From Delphinapterus leucas (lineage: Eukaryota > Chordata > Mammalia > Artiodactyla > Monodontidae), in NCBI RefSeq assembly GCF_002288925.2, contig NW_022098049.1, positions 941,409-1,005,408 of the forward strand: DNA of 64,000 nt, in the 5' to 3' direction. Below the pieces are notes generated by a model that was given only the letters and a program-made list of their open reading frames with translations, was not told the origin of the DNA and made no database searches. A program made the position numbers and the translations under genes. This document shows, piece by piece, positions 24,064 through 35,345 of the stretch. Within the stretch, counting starts at the first letter, position 1. The number at the start of each line of letters is the position of its first letter.

Positions 24064-25218
24064 AAGACAGTATGGTACTGGCACAAAAACAGAATTATAG
24101 ATCAATGGAACAGGATAGAAAGCCCAGAGATAAACCCATGCACATAAGGTCACCTTATTTTTGATAAAGAAGGCAAGAATATACAATGGAGAAAAGACAG
24201 CGTCTTCAATAAATGGTGCTACATGTAAAAGAATGAAATTAGAAGACTTCCTAACACCATACACAAAAATAAACTCAGAACGGATTAAAGACCTAAATGT
24301 AAGGCCAGACACTATAAAACTCTTAGAGGAAAACATAGGAAAAACACTCTTTGACATAAATCACAGCAAGATCCTTTTTGACCCACCTCCTAGAGAAACG
24401 GAAATAAAAACAAAAATAAACAAATGGGACCTAATGAAACTTAAAAGCTTTTGCACAGCAAAGGAAACCATAAACAAGACCAAAAGACAACCTTCAGAAT
24501 GGGAGAAAATATTTGCAAACAAAGCAACTGACAAAAGATTAATCTCCAAAATATACAAGCAACTCATGCAGCTCAATATCAAAAAAAAACAAACAACCCA
24601 ATCCAAAAATGGGTGGAAGACCTAAATAGACATTTCTCCAAAGAAGATATACAGATGGCCAGCAAATGCATGAAAGGATGCTCAACATCACTAATCATTA
24701 GAGAAATGCAAATCAAAACTACAATGAGATATCACCTCACACTGGTCAGAATGGCCATCATTAAAAAATCTACAAACAATAAATGCTGGAGAGGGTGTGA
24801 AGAAAAAGGAACCCTCTTGCACTGTTGGTGGGAATGTAAATTGATACAGCCACTATGGAGAACAGTATGGAAGTTCCTTAAAAAACTAAAAATAGAACTA
24901 CCATATGACCCAGCAATACCACTACTGGGCATATACTCAGAGAAAACCATAATTCAAAAAGAGTCATGTACCACCACGTTCATTGCAGCTCTATTTACAA
25001 TAGCCAGGACATGGAAGCAACCTAATTGTCCATCAACAGATGAATGGATAAAGAAGATGTGGCACATATATACAATGGAATATTACTCAGCCATAAAAAG
25101 AAATGAAATTGAGTTATTTGTAGTGAGGTGAATGGACCTACAGACTGTCATACAGAGTGAAGTAAGTCAGAAAGAGAAAAACAAATACCGTATGCTAACA
25201 CATATATATGGAATCTAA
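24064..25218 (+). pseudogene. L1 ORF2 C-terminal remnant (broken)
   Basis: Encodes the part of ORF2p after the reverse transcriptase: the stretch reading [20 protein letters not shown], then [15 protein letters not shown], then the cysteine-rich C-terminal segment ([18 protein letters not shown], about 24783-24836). A frame change occurs at the A-run near 24580-24590: the frame ending at 24625 is replaced by that starting at 24613. A TGA at 25129-25131 replaces a tryptophan codon of related copies. The usual stop is at 25216-25218. It cannot make a working ORF2p, as endonuclease and reverse transcriptase are absent. Confidence 0.93.
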
Positions 25219-25263
25219 AAGAAAAAAAGAAAAAATTGTTCTGATGAACCTAGGGGCAGGACA

Positions 25264-25410
25264 GGTATAAAGATGCAGACATAGAGAATGGACTCGAGGA
25301 CATGGGGAGGGGGAAGGGTAAGCTGGGATGAAGTGAGAGAGTGACATGGACATATAGACACTACCAAATGTAAAATAGATAGCTAGTGGGAAGCAGCCGC
25401 ATAGCACAGG
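25264..25410 (+). repeat. Left copy of 147-bp duplication flanking N gap
   Basis: L1 3' UTR sequence from 'ggtataaagatgcagacata' to 'gccgcatagcacagg', ending exactly at the first N. Differs from the right copy at one base ('gggaggggg' against 'gggaggagg'). Confidence 0.96.
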
Positions 25411-25510
25411 NNNNNNNNNNNNNNNNNNNNNNNNNNNNNNNNNNNNNNNNNNNNNNNNNNNNNNNNNNNNNNNNNNNNNNNNNNNNNNNNNNNNNNNNNN
25501 NNNNNNNNNN
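25411..25510. other. Assembly gap of 100 N
   Basis: Exactly 100 N, a common placeholder length for gaps of unknown size. Confidence 0.97.
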
Positions 25511-25657
25511 GGTATAAAGATGCAGACATAGAGAATGGACTCGAGGACATGGGGAGGAGGAAGGGTAAGCTGGGATGAAGTGAGAGAGTGACATGGACAT
25601 ATAGACACTACCAAATGTAAAATAGATAGCTAGTGGGAAGCAGCCGCATAGCACAGG
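25511..25657 (+). repeat. Right copy of 147-bp duplication flanking N gap
   Basis: Starts exactly at the first base after the N run and repeats the left copy. The undisturbed L1 at 50918-51064 has this segment once. Confidence 0.96.
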
Positions 25658-25841
25658 GAGATCAGCTCAGTGCTTTGTGACCACCTAGAGGGGTGGGATA
25701 GGAGGGTGGGAGGGAGACATAAGAGGGAGGGGATATGGGAATATATGTATACATATAACTGATTCATTTTGTTACACAGCAGAAACACACCATTGTAAAG
25801 CAATTATACTCCAATGAAGATGTTAAAAATAAAAAAAAAAA

Positions 25842-26574
25842 GTATATTGTGCACTACATTGACTACTTCTCTCAAGTAGCTGAGTAAAACGATTCTTCCA
25901 CTAATGTTGCCATGCTTTATCCAACCCCAGCAACCAGGGCTTAATTACATAAAATCAGAAGTCAAATATTATAACTCTATGCCTTTAATGTTTCTTGCCT
26001 TCAACAGTTTTTTATACCCTCTTGCTAGCTTCCTAGTTCAACCTGTGATTCTCTAACTTTTCAACTGCAGCAACCTCTTTCTACTTCCAATTTCTGCCTA
26101 CAGTTTACTCCCAATCATTTCCATTCTATAAGTTTCCAAAAGGACAATCATCCTGTTCCACAGGTCTAAATATGCTTGGAAATCTTTAATATGCCTTTGT
26201 TGCTTATTTTATTTTCACAAAATATCCTGTTTCTATCAAATATTCACCAAATACGAGACCTTGTAAAATATACAAGTTTATACTACCCAACTGTATCTTT
26301 GGTTTTCTTGTTACCATGTCTGTGTCTTTGTGAGCCTCTTTGCTTGTCATGTTCTCCCTGAATATGACGTATGAATCTTTCTTATACTTCAGAGATTTTC
26401 TCCACAATCCCTGCTCTCTAAATCCTCCCTTTATTTCTCTCCCAGATATCTTCTCTCCCCCCCTTCTGTCTCTCTCTCTCTTTCTCTCTCCCTCTCTCTC
26501 ATATTTATAAGTGCTTGCTTTTATACTCAGGTAGTCCAGAACACGTTCTGTTTCGTATCATATGAGCCAATCCA
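25842..26574. other. Noncoding DNA with CT-rich tract
   Basis: No gene recognised. A CT-rich low-complexity tract lies at about 26450-26500. Confidence 0.45.
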
Positions 26575-26695
26575 ATCAGAATATAAACCCCATGAGGACA
26601 AGGACACAATCTCTTATACAGTACACTCTGCACATCTTATACAGGGCTCTGAAAACATTAAATGTTGTATAAATTACTGTTGAGTTGCATTGAAA
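26575..26695 (+). mobile_element. Possible L2 LINE tail
   Basis: 'aaccccatgaggacaaggac' followed by 'tacagggctctgaaaacatt' and 'aatgttgtataaattactgt' resembles the L2 3' end. Confidence 0.5.
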
Positions 26696-26699
26696 ATGT

Positions 26700-28239
26700 A
26701 AATACTCTTGCTGATTGAACTGAGCTTAGCCTAAAAGGAGTTGGAAATTGTGAAATAAAGAGTCATTAAGTATTTAGAAAATCACCAGAGAAGAAACTAC
26801 AGCCAGAGTGTTCATCCTCAGAGGTCATATTTGGTAACTATTTGGTTCTTTTCTAAGACACACTCATTATTTTTACAGCTGGAGAAGCCTGAGAAAATGT
26901 TCTGGTTTGAGAGATCACCTTTTTCACAGGCTGATGCCAAGCTAAAATAAATTTCATGAAAAAAGAAATATTCCAAAGCAAACCAGGAAATAACAAACAG
27001 AAAATGCCCTTTTTTTTATACTTGTGAGTTTATTTTCTTAGCATTGACCTTTTTCCTTTCCTCTAGTTTGCTGTGTCTTATTATTAGGAAAAATTGGCAC
27101 TAATTATTGGTTTATTCTCTACAGATGCCCATTTTTCATATGTTGCAGATTCTGTAGTGTGATTATTTATCAGAAGCACTTTGTTACAGGAAATCTTTTC
27201 TCTCTCTATTCCTATTTGGATCCAGATTGGATATATTTCCCCCCTGCTCCCAAGCTCCTTTCTCACACAGCAGTATATCTGGGTGTCTCATGGTATCAGT
27301 GACCATATTTTCTCACAAACAGAGTAGAATTTGGTGACATAAATAAAATTTAGAGTGACAAAGAGTTAAAAAAAAAAAGAAAGAAACTCTGGACATTAGT
27401 ATAGCATGTGTAAACTATAAAAGAGCTTTTGCAAAACTCTATTGTAGAAAACATGTATCCTGACTCCACCATCTACTGGTAAATATGATATATATCCTCC
27501 TTGGAGATTAAACATGCTTGTTCGTATTTAAGGTTCTGAGAAGTCCTACATAGAGGAAACCTGTTAAAATATTTTTTTCATAACCAGGGCTTTATTTTTG
27601 TCTTATATTAATTTCCTCTTTTTTAAAAATGGACAGTTTATTAGCATTTATAAAATACCTGAGAACTGAAAATTTATACCAAATTAGATTTAGCTTCAGA
27701 TAAAAATGACAAGAATATTATAGTGTTTGTAAAAGATGGCAGTTTATTTCTCTTTTATGGGTAAATAAGTTCAAAAGTAGACATTACATAGCTAATATGG
27801 TGGCTCCATAGTGTTACTGGGGACACAAGGTCCTATTTTTCCAGCCTATCATTATAACATGTTTTTCTTTTCATGGTCATTTCATAGTAAACAATGGTTG
27901 ATGATGTTCTGATGTTTAAATTGGTGCTGGATCCCAGAAGAAGGAGGAATAACAAGATGACAAAACTGGGATGAAATCCTTTTTAAGGGAACTTTCTAGA
28001 ATTACCACTGGCCATTACTACTTACAGTACTTTGAATGGTACTTGGTCACATGGTTACATGTAGTTCCAAAGGTGGAAGAAAATGTAGTCTTTAATCCTG
28101 GGTGGGAGAAAGGACAGTTTGGATGTAGTGGAAAACTATCAATCTCTTCGAAAATTACTATAAACCTAAAGTGTTGAATTAAGTTACCATTGTGCTGATT
28201 AGCCTAATTTTCCAGCCTTCCTTTATTTATAACTTCTGG
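26700..28239. other. Unassigned noncoding DNA
   Basis: Short frames at 27084-27266 and 27971-28177 lack recognisable domains. I see no repeat signature or gene. Confidence 0.45.
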
Positions 28240-29050
28240 TAGTTTCTTTTCGCATGTGGAAGATAGAATGAAAGGATGATGCAATATTGGAGGCAGGGAG
28301 ACCAATAGGAAGCTTCTATGCTGTTCTAGGTAAGAAATATAAATGTCTTTGATTGCAGGAGTGTCAATAATGTTAAGTGATCAGATTCAGGGTATGTTAT
28401 GAAGGTACATCCTCCTGGATTTTCTGATTTATTAGATGTACAATATGAAGGAAATAGATGAATCCAAGATAACTTCTAGATTTTAAGACAGAACAACTGA
28501 GTGAAAAAAAAGTGCCAGTTACTTTGATTAATGAAAGCTTGTGGGAAGAGTCAATCGGGGCATGTGGAGAAAAATAGCTCTTGCCAAAATACTTTTGAAA
28601 TGCTTACTGGACTCCCAAAAGCGAGCATAAAATAAGCATATGCACTTATGACTATAGGGAAGAAATGGTGTCAGGGAACAGAGCCCTGGAACACCCTAAA
28701 ATTTATTGAAGAGGTAAAAGAGAGATAGAAAAAGATCATGAGAAGGAGCATCCAGTGAGGTTGAAAAAGTTTGGGTCACACAAACCAAGAAAGGAAAATG
28801 TTTTTAGAACAAAGGAATAAGGTCATCAACTCAAATGAGTATGTGAGTTTTGGTAAGATAAGGACAGAATATTACCCGTGGGTTCTGACAATAACGGGTA
28901 CACTGGTGGCCTGGGTGAGGGAGATTTTAGTGAGAAGTTGGGATTAAAAGTCCCATCAGAGTGTTCTGGAAAGGGATTGAATGGCAAGGAAGAGGAGTCA
29001 GGAAGAGTAGGTGATATTAAAGAGCTTCGTGTTGAAACGTATCAGGGACT
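28240..29050 (+). mobile_element. Old mammalian repeat fragment, family not named
   Basis: Ordered phrases 'ggcagggagaccaatagga', 'cttctatgctgttctaggt', 'gaatccaagataacttctag' and 'cagagccctggaacacccta' match a long ancient interspersed repeat seen widely in mammals. Other parts of the same family appear at 32640-33330, 55115-55760 and 56480-56680. The 97-codon frame at 28878-29171 lies at its end and is unlikely to be a gene. Confidence 0.45.
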
Positions 29051-31764
29051 TAGGATCCTAGCTAGAGGAATCAGGAGGTCAAGATTTCGTTGCATGTGCG
29101 TTTTGTTTGTTTGTTTTAACAGGTCTGCTCTTAAAGCATGCTTTTTTATGCCCATAGGAAAGACTGATTAGGAAGAGAGTAATCTGTGACACAATAGAGT
29201 AAAAGAAAATGGGTGTACTGGTAAATGTCAATGGTACCAAGATAAACACAGAATTATAATCAATTTTTCCAGACCAGAAATACTTCACATAATAAAATAA
29301 AATGATAACATAGGTTGGATTTCAGGATGTGGTACAACGGTTAAGACTGACTTAGCCCATCATGCTCCATAATTAATGATGTGCAGTTGATAAAGATGAA
29401 GAATTTGCCCTAAAAGAAGTTGAGAAGAGTCCAGAAAAAAAAAAAGTGTTATGTTTTAGCTACTTCTTCAGAAGAAAACTGACACAATTTCTAGAGAAAA
29501 AAAACAGAAGAGGGAGGTCATGCAGTGCCCTCCATTTCTAAAACCACTCTAGGGGACACAAAAATGAAAAGGAGTCTATGGTTTGAGATGATCTTAATCA
29601 TTTATAAAAGATAAGGGGTCAACAACTATAGAAATGTGGGTAAAGATTCAAGACTGCAGATGAGGCTCTTCTTGAAATCTATAGTATGAAACTCACTATG
29701 AGGATACAAGGGAGGTCAACCCCAGTGAATCTCATAAAAGTGAAATTAAAAATATGTGAAATGTGTGTGAAAGCAAAGATTAAAGCATATCTCCAGTGAA
29801 AGTGATACAAATAGTCTGAAAGGAGTTATAATAAAATCAATGACTTTAGAAGGTGAGTTTTTTGGTGCTGGTCCAGCCCTTTCCCCAATTTTGAACAGTT
29901 AATAGACAAAATTCCCTATGCACAGTTATCATGTTGCAGAAGGACACTGTGTGACTTGGGGGTATATCTGTGACACCAAGTCAACAAACCATGTCACAGA
30001 TTCTAATCAAGATGCTTGCTATGATGGCTTCCTGTAGTTTCTAGTTCAAGGCACCTAACGGCTTCAGCATACAAATCGATGGGTTACTAAAAAATATTTG
30101 GAAATAATGTGAAAACTAATTCACAAATTTCTGTTCAGATCATTTTGGTTGATAATTTTATATTCTCAAGTACACAAAAAAATATTCCTTGGGAGTCGTT
30201 TCTGTTCAGTGTTTGAATTTCATAACACTTATTAGACTTATGCAATCTTTCTAATTCCTCCTGCCCCCCCACACCCCGCCCCAGAGTATTTTCACCTTTC
30301 ACATGTGGATTTGCTTTGGTCTCAGGACATCTCAGGGAGGTGGATTGGATGGCCATATTCATCTGCATTTTATAAACCAGAAGCTTCTTCAGAATGGGAA
30401 GTACTTGAACTCCTATAGCCAAAGAAGCCTCCATGAATGGCCTGTGGAAGACCTGTCATTCCAGTTGGAACTACCTATATCTGGTCATATCTGAACTCTT
30501 TAAAGACATGTTCTTTAGCAAAATTGCTTCAAATATTAGAGATCTGGCATTTCAGCCATGCACGCTTATACATGCAAATACATTGACCTGGAAGTCATGT
30601 TACAGAAAGGGAGCAAAATATAAATTCATGCAGCAACTACATAATTTATGTGTAAGATTATGTATTTCTTTATAAGACATAGAGAAAGTATAGATACTTT
30701 AAAATATCCTCAAAGATCTCACTTTATCAAAACTAACTGGACTTTAAATTCACAAATAGTTTTCTCTTATACAACAATTAAAAGCTGCTGTTACTTCTCA
30801 GAAAAAGAAAGAAAAGAAACAAGAAAATAAATTTGAAAGAGATTTTTCCTTCTTTTAGTTATACTTTTGGTATACTTTTCATTCTGAGCTTTTATTGTGG
30901 TAGTCGTAAAATAATCATTTTCTGATTATTTTTCTCCACAATCTTAATTTTCTTCTCTTTATCTACTTAATTATTAGTTATAATTTTCATTGTCTTTTAC
31001 ATAAATAAGAGGGAGTAATTTTGAGATACTAAAATACGACTCCAAAGAAACTTCTACGGAATGTCTTTTCTTGTAAATTAATGTTTAAACAAATTGACCC
31101 ACAGACATACAGTTTGAAAAATCTCAAGATGGTTTTGAAAATTTTACTGCATACTTTAGGCCCTAAAAATGAAGCACCAGATGCAGAAAGCTAAATCGCA
31201 CATTTTGAATCTAAAAATCTTTACCTCAGAAAAAATACTTGATTCCTTGTCCTCTTTTACCACATAGTTGGTTTATGTGTGCGTGTGTTTTAATATAGAG
31301 CCCAGTTATGACATAATATTTGTTTTCTTTTGTATTCTCCCAACTGGCTGAAAATTACCCAGATGAATAATCTGGCACTAGTTTTGTGTTCCTGTCTCTG
31401 TAGCCTGGCATTAGCAGTTGAACTGCTCACTTAACTCTCTCCTCCACTCCAGCTTCAAGGGCTCCATGCAGAACTGTACCTTAGCACCAAGTACTATTTA
31501 GTTGCCTACAAGAAAAACTCTTTTGCTCAGAAAAACTCCATTTGTCAATGAATGAACCTAAATACCATCATTTGTGATCCAAGTGTCAAATGGAATATTT
31601 TGGGAACTGTGTGTAAATTTTCTGGCACCCTCTGCTTCTAGGCGAATATTCTGTGATATTGCATTCTGAATGTAGATTTCCACAGAACACAGAAGAATGC
31701 CAAAGTCCTAAGTACCATGTGGTCTGGCCAATCCATGAAATAAAGCCTTTTCAAATTGTATAGA
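29051..31764. other. Unassigned noncoding DNA
   Basis: Frames at 29079-29288, 30135-30494 (both strands) and 30433-30830 have no recognisable domain. A C-rich run lies at 30262-30283. No gene or repeat is supported. Confidence 0.45.
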
Positions 31765-31890
31765 AATATATGTTAATTGAAAGCACTTTCACAGTTGTCA
31801 TATTTTTTTCACAATAACTGTAGGATAACGGTAAAGCAGACAATAATTATATCCATTTTATAGATGGAGAGACTCATGTGATGATTCCCA
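31765..31890 (-). mobile_element. Partial MIR remnant
   Basis: 'tttcacaataactgtaggat', 'ataattatatccattttata' and 'gatggagagactcatgtg' follow the reverse-complement MIR order. Confidence 0.55.
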
Positions 31891-32053
31891 TCTCAATTTT
31901 CTTTTTTCTTTTAATATCACCAGTGTTCTCTCAAAGAACCTTGATGTTTCCTTGGAAGTTCATCTATTCATTACTTTTCAATAGAATCCATTGAGATGTT
32001 ACTAGGATTCATCTTTACCCTTCCATTTCTGGAGTTAACATTCTAGATTACAG

Positions 32054-32409
32054 GGCTTCCCTTGTGGCACAGTGGTTAAGAATCTGCCTGCCAGTGCAGG
32101 GGACACAGGTTTGAGCCCTGGTCCAGGAAGATTTTACATGCCATGGAGCAACTAAGCCCATGCACCAAAACTACTGAGCCTGTGCTCTAGAGCCCACAAG
32201 CCACAACTACTGAGTCTGTGTGCCACAACTACTGAAGCTTGCGCTCCTAGAGCCCATGCTCTGAAACAAGGGAAGCCACCGCAGTGAGAAGCCTGTGCAC
32301 CGCAACGAAGAGTAGCCCCTGCTCACAGCAACTAGAGAAAGCCCATGCACAGCCATGAAGGCCCTACACAGCCAAAAATAACATAAATAAAATAAGTTTA
32401 TTTTAAAAA
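32054..32409 (+). mobile_element. CHR-1 type tRNA SINE (long form)
   Basis: Starts 'ggcttcccttgtggcacagt' and continues through the CHR-1-specific body with repeated 'cacaactactga' units, 'gaagccaccgcagtgagaag' and 'agtagcccctgctcacagca', to an A-rich tail of 'aaaataacataaat' type. TSDs of 14 bp with two mismatches: 32040-32053 'attctagattacag' and 32410-32423 'attctagaacacag'. Divergence is greater than in the ~190-bp SINEs. Confidence 0.95.
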
Positions 32410-32639
32410 ATTCTAGAACACAGATTTTTGCCACGTGCCTAGATTACTTCCATAACTTTCCAGATGTTCTCCCTAGCTATGTTCTCTTCTCCTTTTAGGT
32501 GGTGTCCAGAAGTTAGACAGTTATAGGAGAGTGGTTAAATAAAAAATTAAAAAGTTCCAGAGAAAGGGAATGCTAGCTTGGCATATTCTTGAGAAACTAT
32601 AAGACATTTACTATCACTGGAGACTGGAGTACCAAATCA

Positions 32640-33340
32640 GGACTTGTGTGAGATGGGGCTGGAGAAGAAAATGGGAGTAGGTCATATAGACATTTACAAT
32701 CCATGTCAAGGAAAGTTTATCCTGAAAGCAAGGAGGTTTTAAGAGTTTTATATGTGAAAATGACATAATCAAATATGGATGCTTGCAAATTCAATCAACA
32801 CCCAAATTATAAAATGAGATAATATATTAGTGCATAAGGAGAACAGTACACTACAAAGGATGAAAGATAATTGGAAGACTGTGTCAGTAAACTAGTCAAG
32901 TGATTATGGTATTCTGTATTAAATTACTGGCAATGGAGTGAATAAAATGGATTGCTTTAAAAATACACAGGAAATAGATTTAAAATACATGGTTAATGAT
33001 TGAAAGTAGAAGTAACTATTGAAAAAGTCAAGAATAATTCATAAAGTCTCACTTTAGAACTAGTTTATGATGATGATTTCCCCTGAATAGATAATGCAGT
33101 ATTTAAATTCCAATATGGAAATGATGAGTTTGAGATGATGGCATGCATCCAAATGGAGATGTCTTATGGACAGCTTAATGCACAGGACTGAGGTCCAGGA
33201 AAGATACAAACTTAGGTGTCATCTGTATAAATGGAGCAGCTGTTGAATGAATACACACATGGCTATAGTAGGACCTCGTATGTGCAGGATGCTAAGAAGC
33301 ATACTGTTTATACTTCATTGGTCTTGTCTACTTTGGACAC
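32640..33340 (+). mobile_element. Old mammalian repeat fragment, family not named
   Basis: 'gaaagcaaggaggttttaag', 'gagtttgagatgatggcatg', 'aatggagatgtcttatggac' and 'acttaggtgtcatctgtata' give the middle portion of the same ancient family as 28240-29050. Confidence 0.45.
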
Positions 33341-33479
33341 CAGTTTGAGGTCAAATATATAAAATAATTCTTTATCCATAAGGGGTAACATAAATTTTAT
33401 CAAAACAATAAAAAGTGTAGTAGAAAGCATTAAAATTAATATATATAGCCATGTACTTACTATGAACAAGGCATTATTT

Positions 33480-33690
33480 TATTTTATTTTCCAGAAAAGA
33501 TATTTTATTTTATTCATTTATTTTTATTTTGTTGGAGTATAGTCACTTTACACTGTTATGTCATTTTCTGCTGTACAGTAAAGTGAATATGTATACATAT
33601 ATCCTCTCTTTTTTGGATTTCCTTCCCATTTAGGTTACCACAAAGCACCAAGTAGAGTTCCCTGTGCTATACAGTAGGCTCGTACCTGGT
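33480..33690 (-). mobile_element. L1 3'-end fragment abutting another L1 piece
   Basis: 'gttggagtatagtcacttta', 'ctgctgtacagtaaagtgaa', 'gttccctgtgctatacagta' is reverse-complement L1 3' UTR of the same type as 63708-64000. At 33690/33691 it joins ORF2 endonuclease sequence directly, with no reverse transcriptase between. Confidence 0.8.
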
Positions 33691-34354
33691 ACGATTTCAA
33701 TTTTCTTAAATTTACCAAGGCTTGATTTGTGACCCAAGGTATGATCTATCCTGGAGAATCTTCCAAGAGCACTTGAGAAGAAAGTGTATTCTGTTGTTTT
33801 TGGATGGACTGTCCTATAAATATCAATTAAGTCTATCTTGTTTAATGTATCATTTAAAGCTTGTGTTTCCTTTTTATTTTCATTTTGGATGATCTGTCCA
33901 TTGGTGAAAGTGGGGTGTTAAAGTCCCCTACTATGATTGTGTTACTGTCGATTTCCCCTTTTATGGCTGTTAGCATTTGCCTTATGTATTGAGGTGCTCC
34001 TATGTTGGCTGCATAAATATTTACAATTGTTATATCTTCTTCTTGGATTGATCCTTTGATCATTATGTAGTGTCCTTCTTTGTCTCTTGTAATAGCCTTT
34101 ATTTTAAAGTCTATTTTGTCTCATATGAGAATTGCTACTCCACCTCTCCTTTGATTTACATTTGCATGGAATATCTTTTTCCATCCCCTCACTTTCAGTC
34201 AGTATGTGTCCCTAGGTCTGAAGTGGGTCTCCTGTAGACAGCATATATATGGGTCCTGTTTTTATATCCATTCAGTCAGCCTATGTCTCTTGGTTGAAGC
34301 ATTTAATACATTTACATTTAAGGTAGTTATCAATATGTGTGTTCCTGTTATCAT
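33691..34354 (-). pseudogene. L1 ORF2 N-terminal endonuclease fragment (truncated)
   Basis: Starts at an ATG reading leftward from 34354. The recognisable endonuclease stretch 33854-34063 includes TIVNIYAANIGAPQYIRQML and GDFNTPLSPMDRSSKM, the latter holding the conserved D/N residues of the APE-like nuclease fold. It stops in the middle of the endonuclease at 33691. Confidence 0.9.
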
Positions 34355-34412
34355 TTTCTTAATTGTTTGGGGTTTGTTTTTGTTGGTCTTTTCCTTCCCT
34401 TGTGTTTCCTAC

Positions 34413-35261
34413 CTAGAGAAGTTCCTTTAGCATTTGTTGTAAAGCTGCTTTGCTGGTGTTGAATTCTCTTAGCTTTTGCTTGTCTGTAAAGCTTTTAATT
34501 TCTCCGTCGAATCTGAATGAGATCCTTGCTGGGTAGAGTAATCTTGGGTGTAGGTTTTTCCCTTTCATCACTTTAACTATGTCCTGCCACTCCCTTCTGG
34601 CTTGCAGAATTTCTGCTGGAAGATCAGCTGTTAACCTTATGGGGATTCCCTTGTGTGTTACTTGTTGTTTTTCCCATGCTGCTTTTAATATTTTTTCTTT
34701 GTATTTAATTTTTGATAGTTTAATATGTGTCTGGGTGTGTTTCTCCTTGGATTTATCCTGTATGGGACTCTCTGCACTTCCTGGACTTGATTATTTCCTT
34801 TCCTATATTAGGGAAGTTTTCAACTATAATCTCTTCAAGTATTTTCTTAGTCCCATTCATATTCTCTTCTTCCTCTAGGACCCCTATAATTGAAATGTTG
34901 GTGCATTTAGTGTTTTCCCAGTGGTCTCTGAGACTGTCCTCAATTCTTTTCATTCTTTTTTCTTTATTCTGCTCTGTGGTAGTTACTTCCACTATTTTAT
35001 ATTCCAGGTCACTTATCCGTTCTTCTGCCTCAGTTATTCTGCTATTGATTCCTTCTAGAGAATTTTTAATTTCATTTATTGTGTTGTTTATCGTTGTTCG
35101 TTTTTTCTTTAGTTCTTGTTAAACGTTTCTTGTATTTTCTCCATTCTATTTCCATGATTTTGGATGAACTTTACTATCATTACTCTGAATTCTTTTTCAG
35201 GTAGACTGCCTATTTCTTCTTCATTTGTTCAGTCTGGTGGATTTTTACCTTGTTCCTTCAT
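34413..35261 (-). pseudogene. L1 ORF1 (broken)
   Basis: ORF1p is the RNA-binding chaperone of L1. The ATG is at 35261 reading leftward and the stop at 34413-34415. The readable middle part (34753-34992) includes NKEKRMKRIEDSLRDHWEN and ends at KSRKCRESHTG, where the frame is lost. The C-terminal RNA-binding part continues in another frame. The break is at the same place as in the copy at 46201. Confidence 0.88.
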
Positions 35262-35345
35262 CTGCTGTGTGTTTCTCTGTCTTCTCATTTTGCTGAACTT
35301 ACTGTGTTTGGAGTCTCCTTTTCACAGGCTGCAGGTTCATAGTCC

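Larger units (their letters stand above)
24062..25841 (+). mobile_element. 5'-truncated L1 interrupted by an assembly gap
   Basis: Begins mid-ORF2 at 'aagacagtatggtactgg', runs through the ORF2 C-terminus and a whale-type 3' UTR ('attatactccaatgaagatg'), and ends in a short A-rich tail. The body closely parallels 49709-51240 of the near full-length L1. Inside the 3' UTR lie 100 N (25411-25510) with a 147-bp duplication on both sides. No TSD could be identified. Confidence 0.93.
33691..35345 (-). mobile_element. 5'-truncated L1: late 5' UTR, ORF1, ORF2 endonuclease
   Basis: On the minus strand it reads from the last ~85 bp of the 5' UTR ('ctatgaacctgcagcctgtg', at 35345) through ORF1 and into the ORF2 endonuclease, ending at 33691. 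It is colinear with 46121-47790 of the near full-length L1. Most of ORF2 and its own matching 3' UTR are missing. Confidence 0.92.

Noticed and set aside
24161..25131. Frames of 154 and 172 codons as genes
   Set aside because: They are the ORF2 C-terminus of a truncated L1 split by a frame change at an A-run.
25264..25657. A true tandem segmental duplication or repeat array
   Set aside because: Both copies end exactly at a 100-N placeholder and a related L1 has one copy, so an assembly artefact is more likely.
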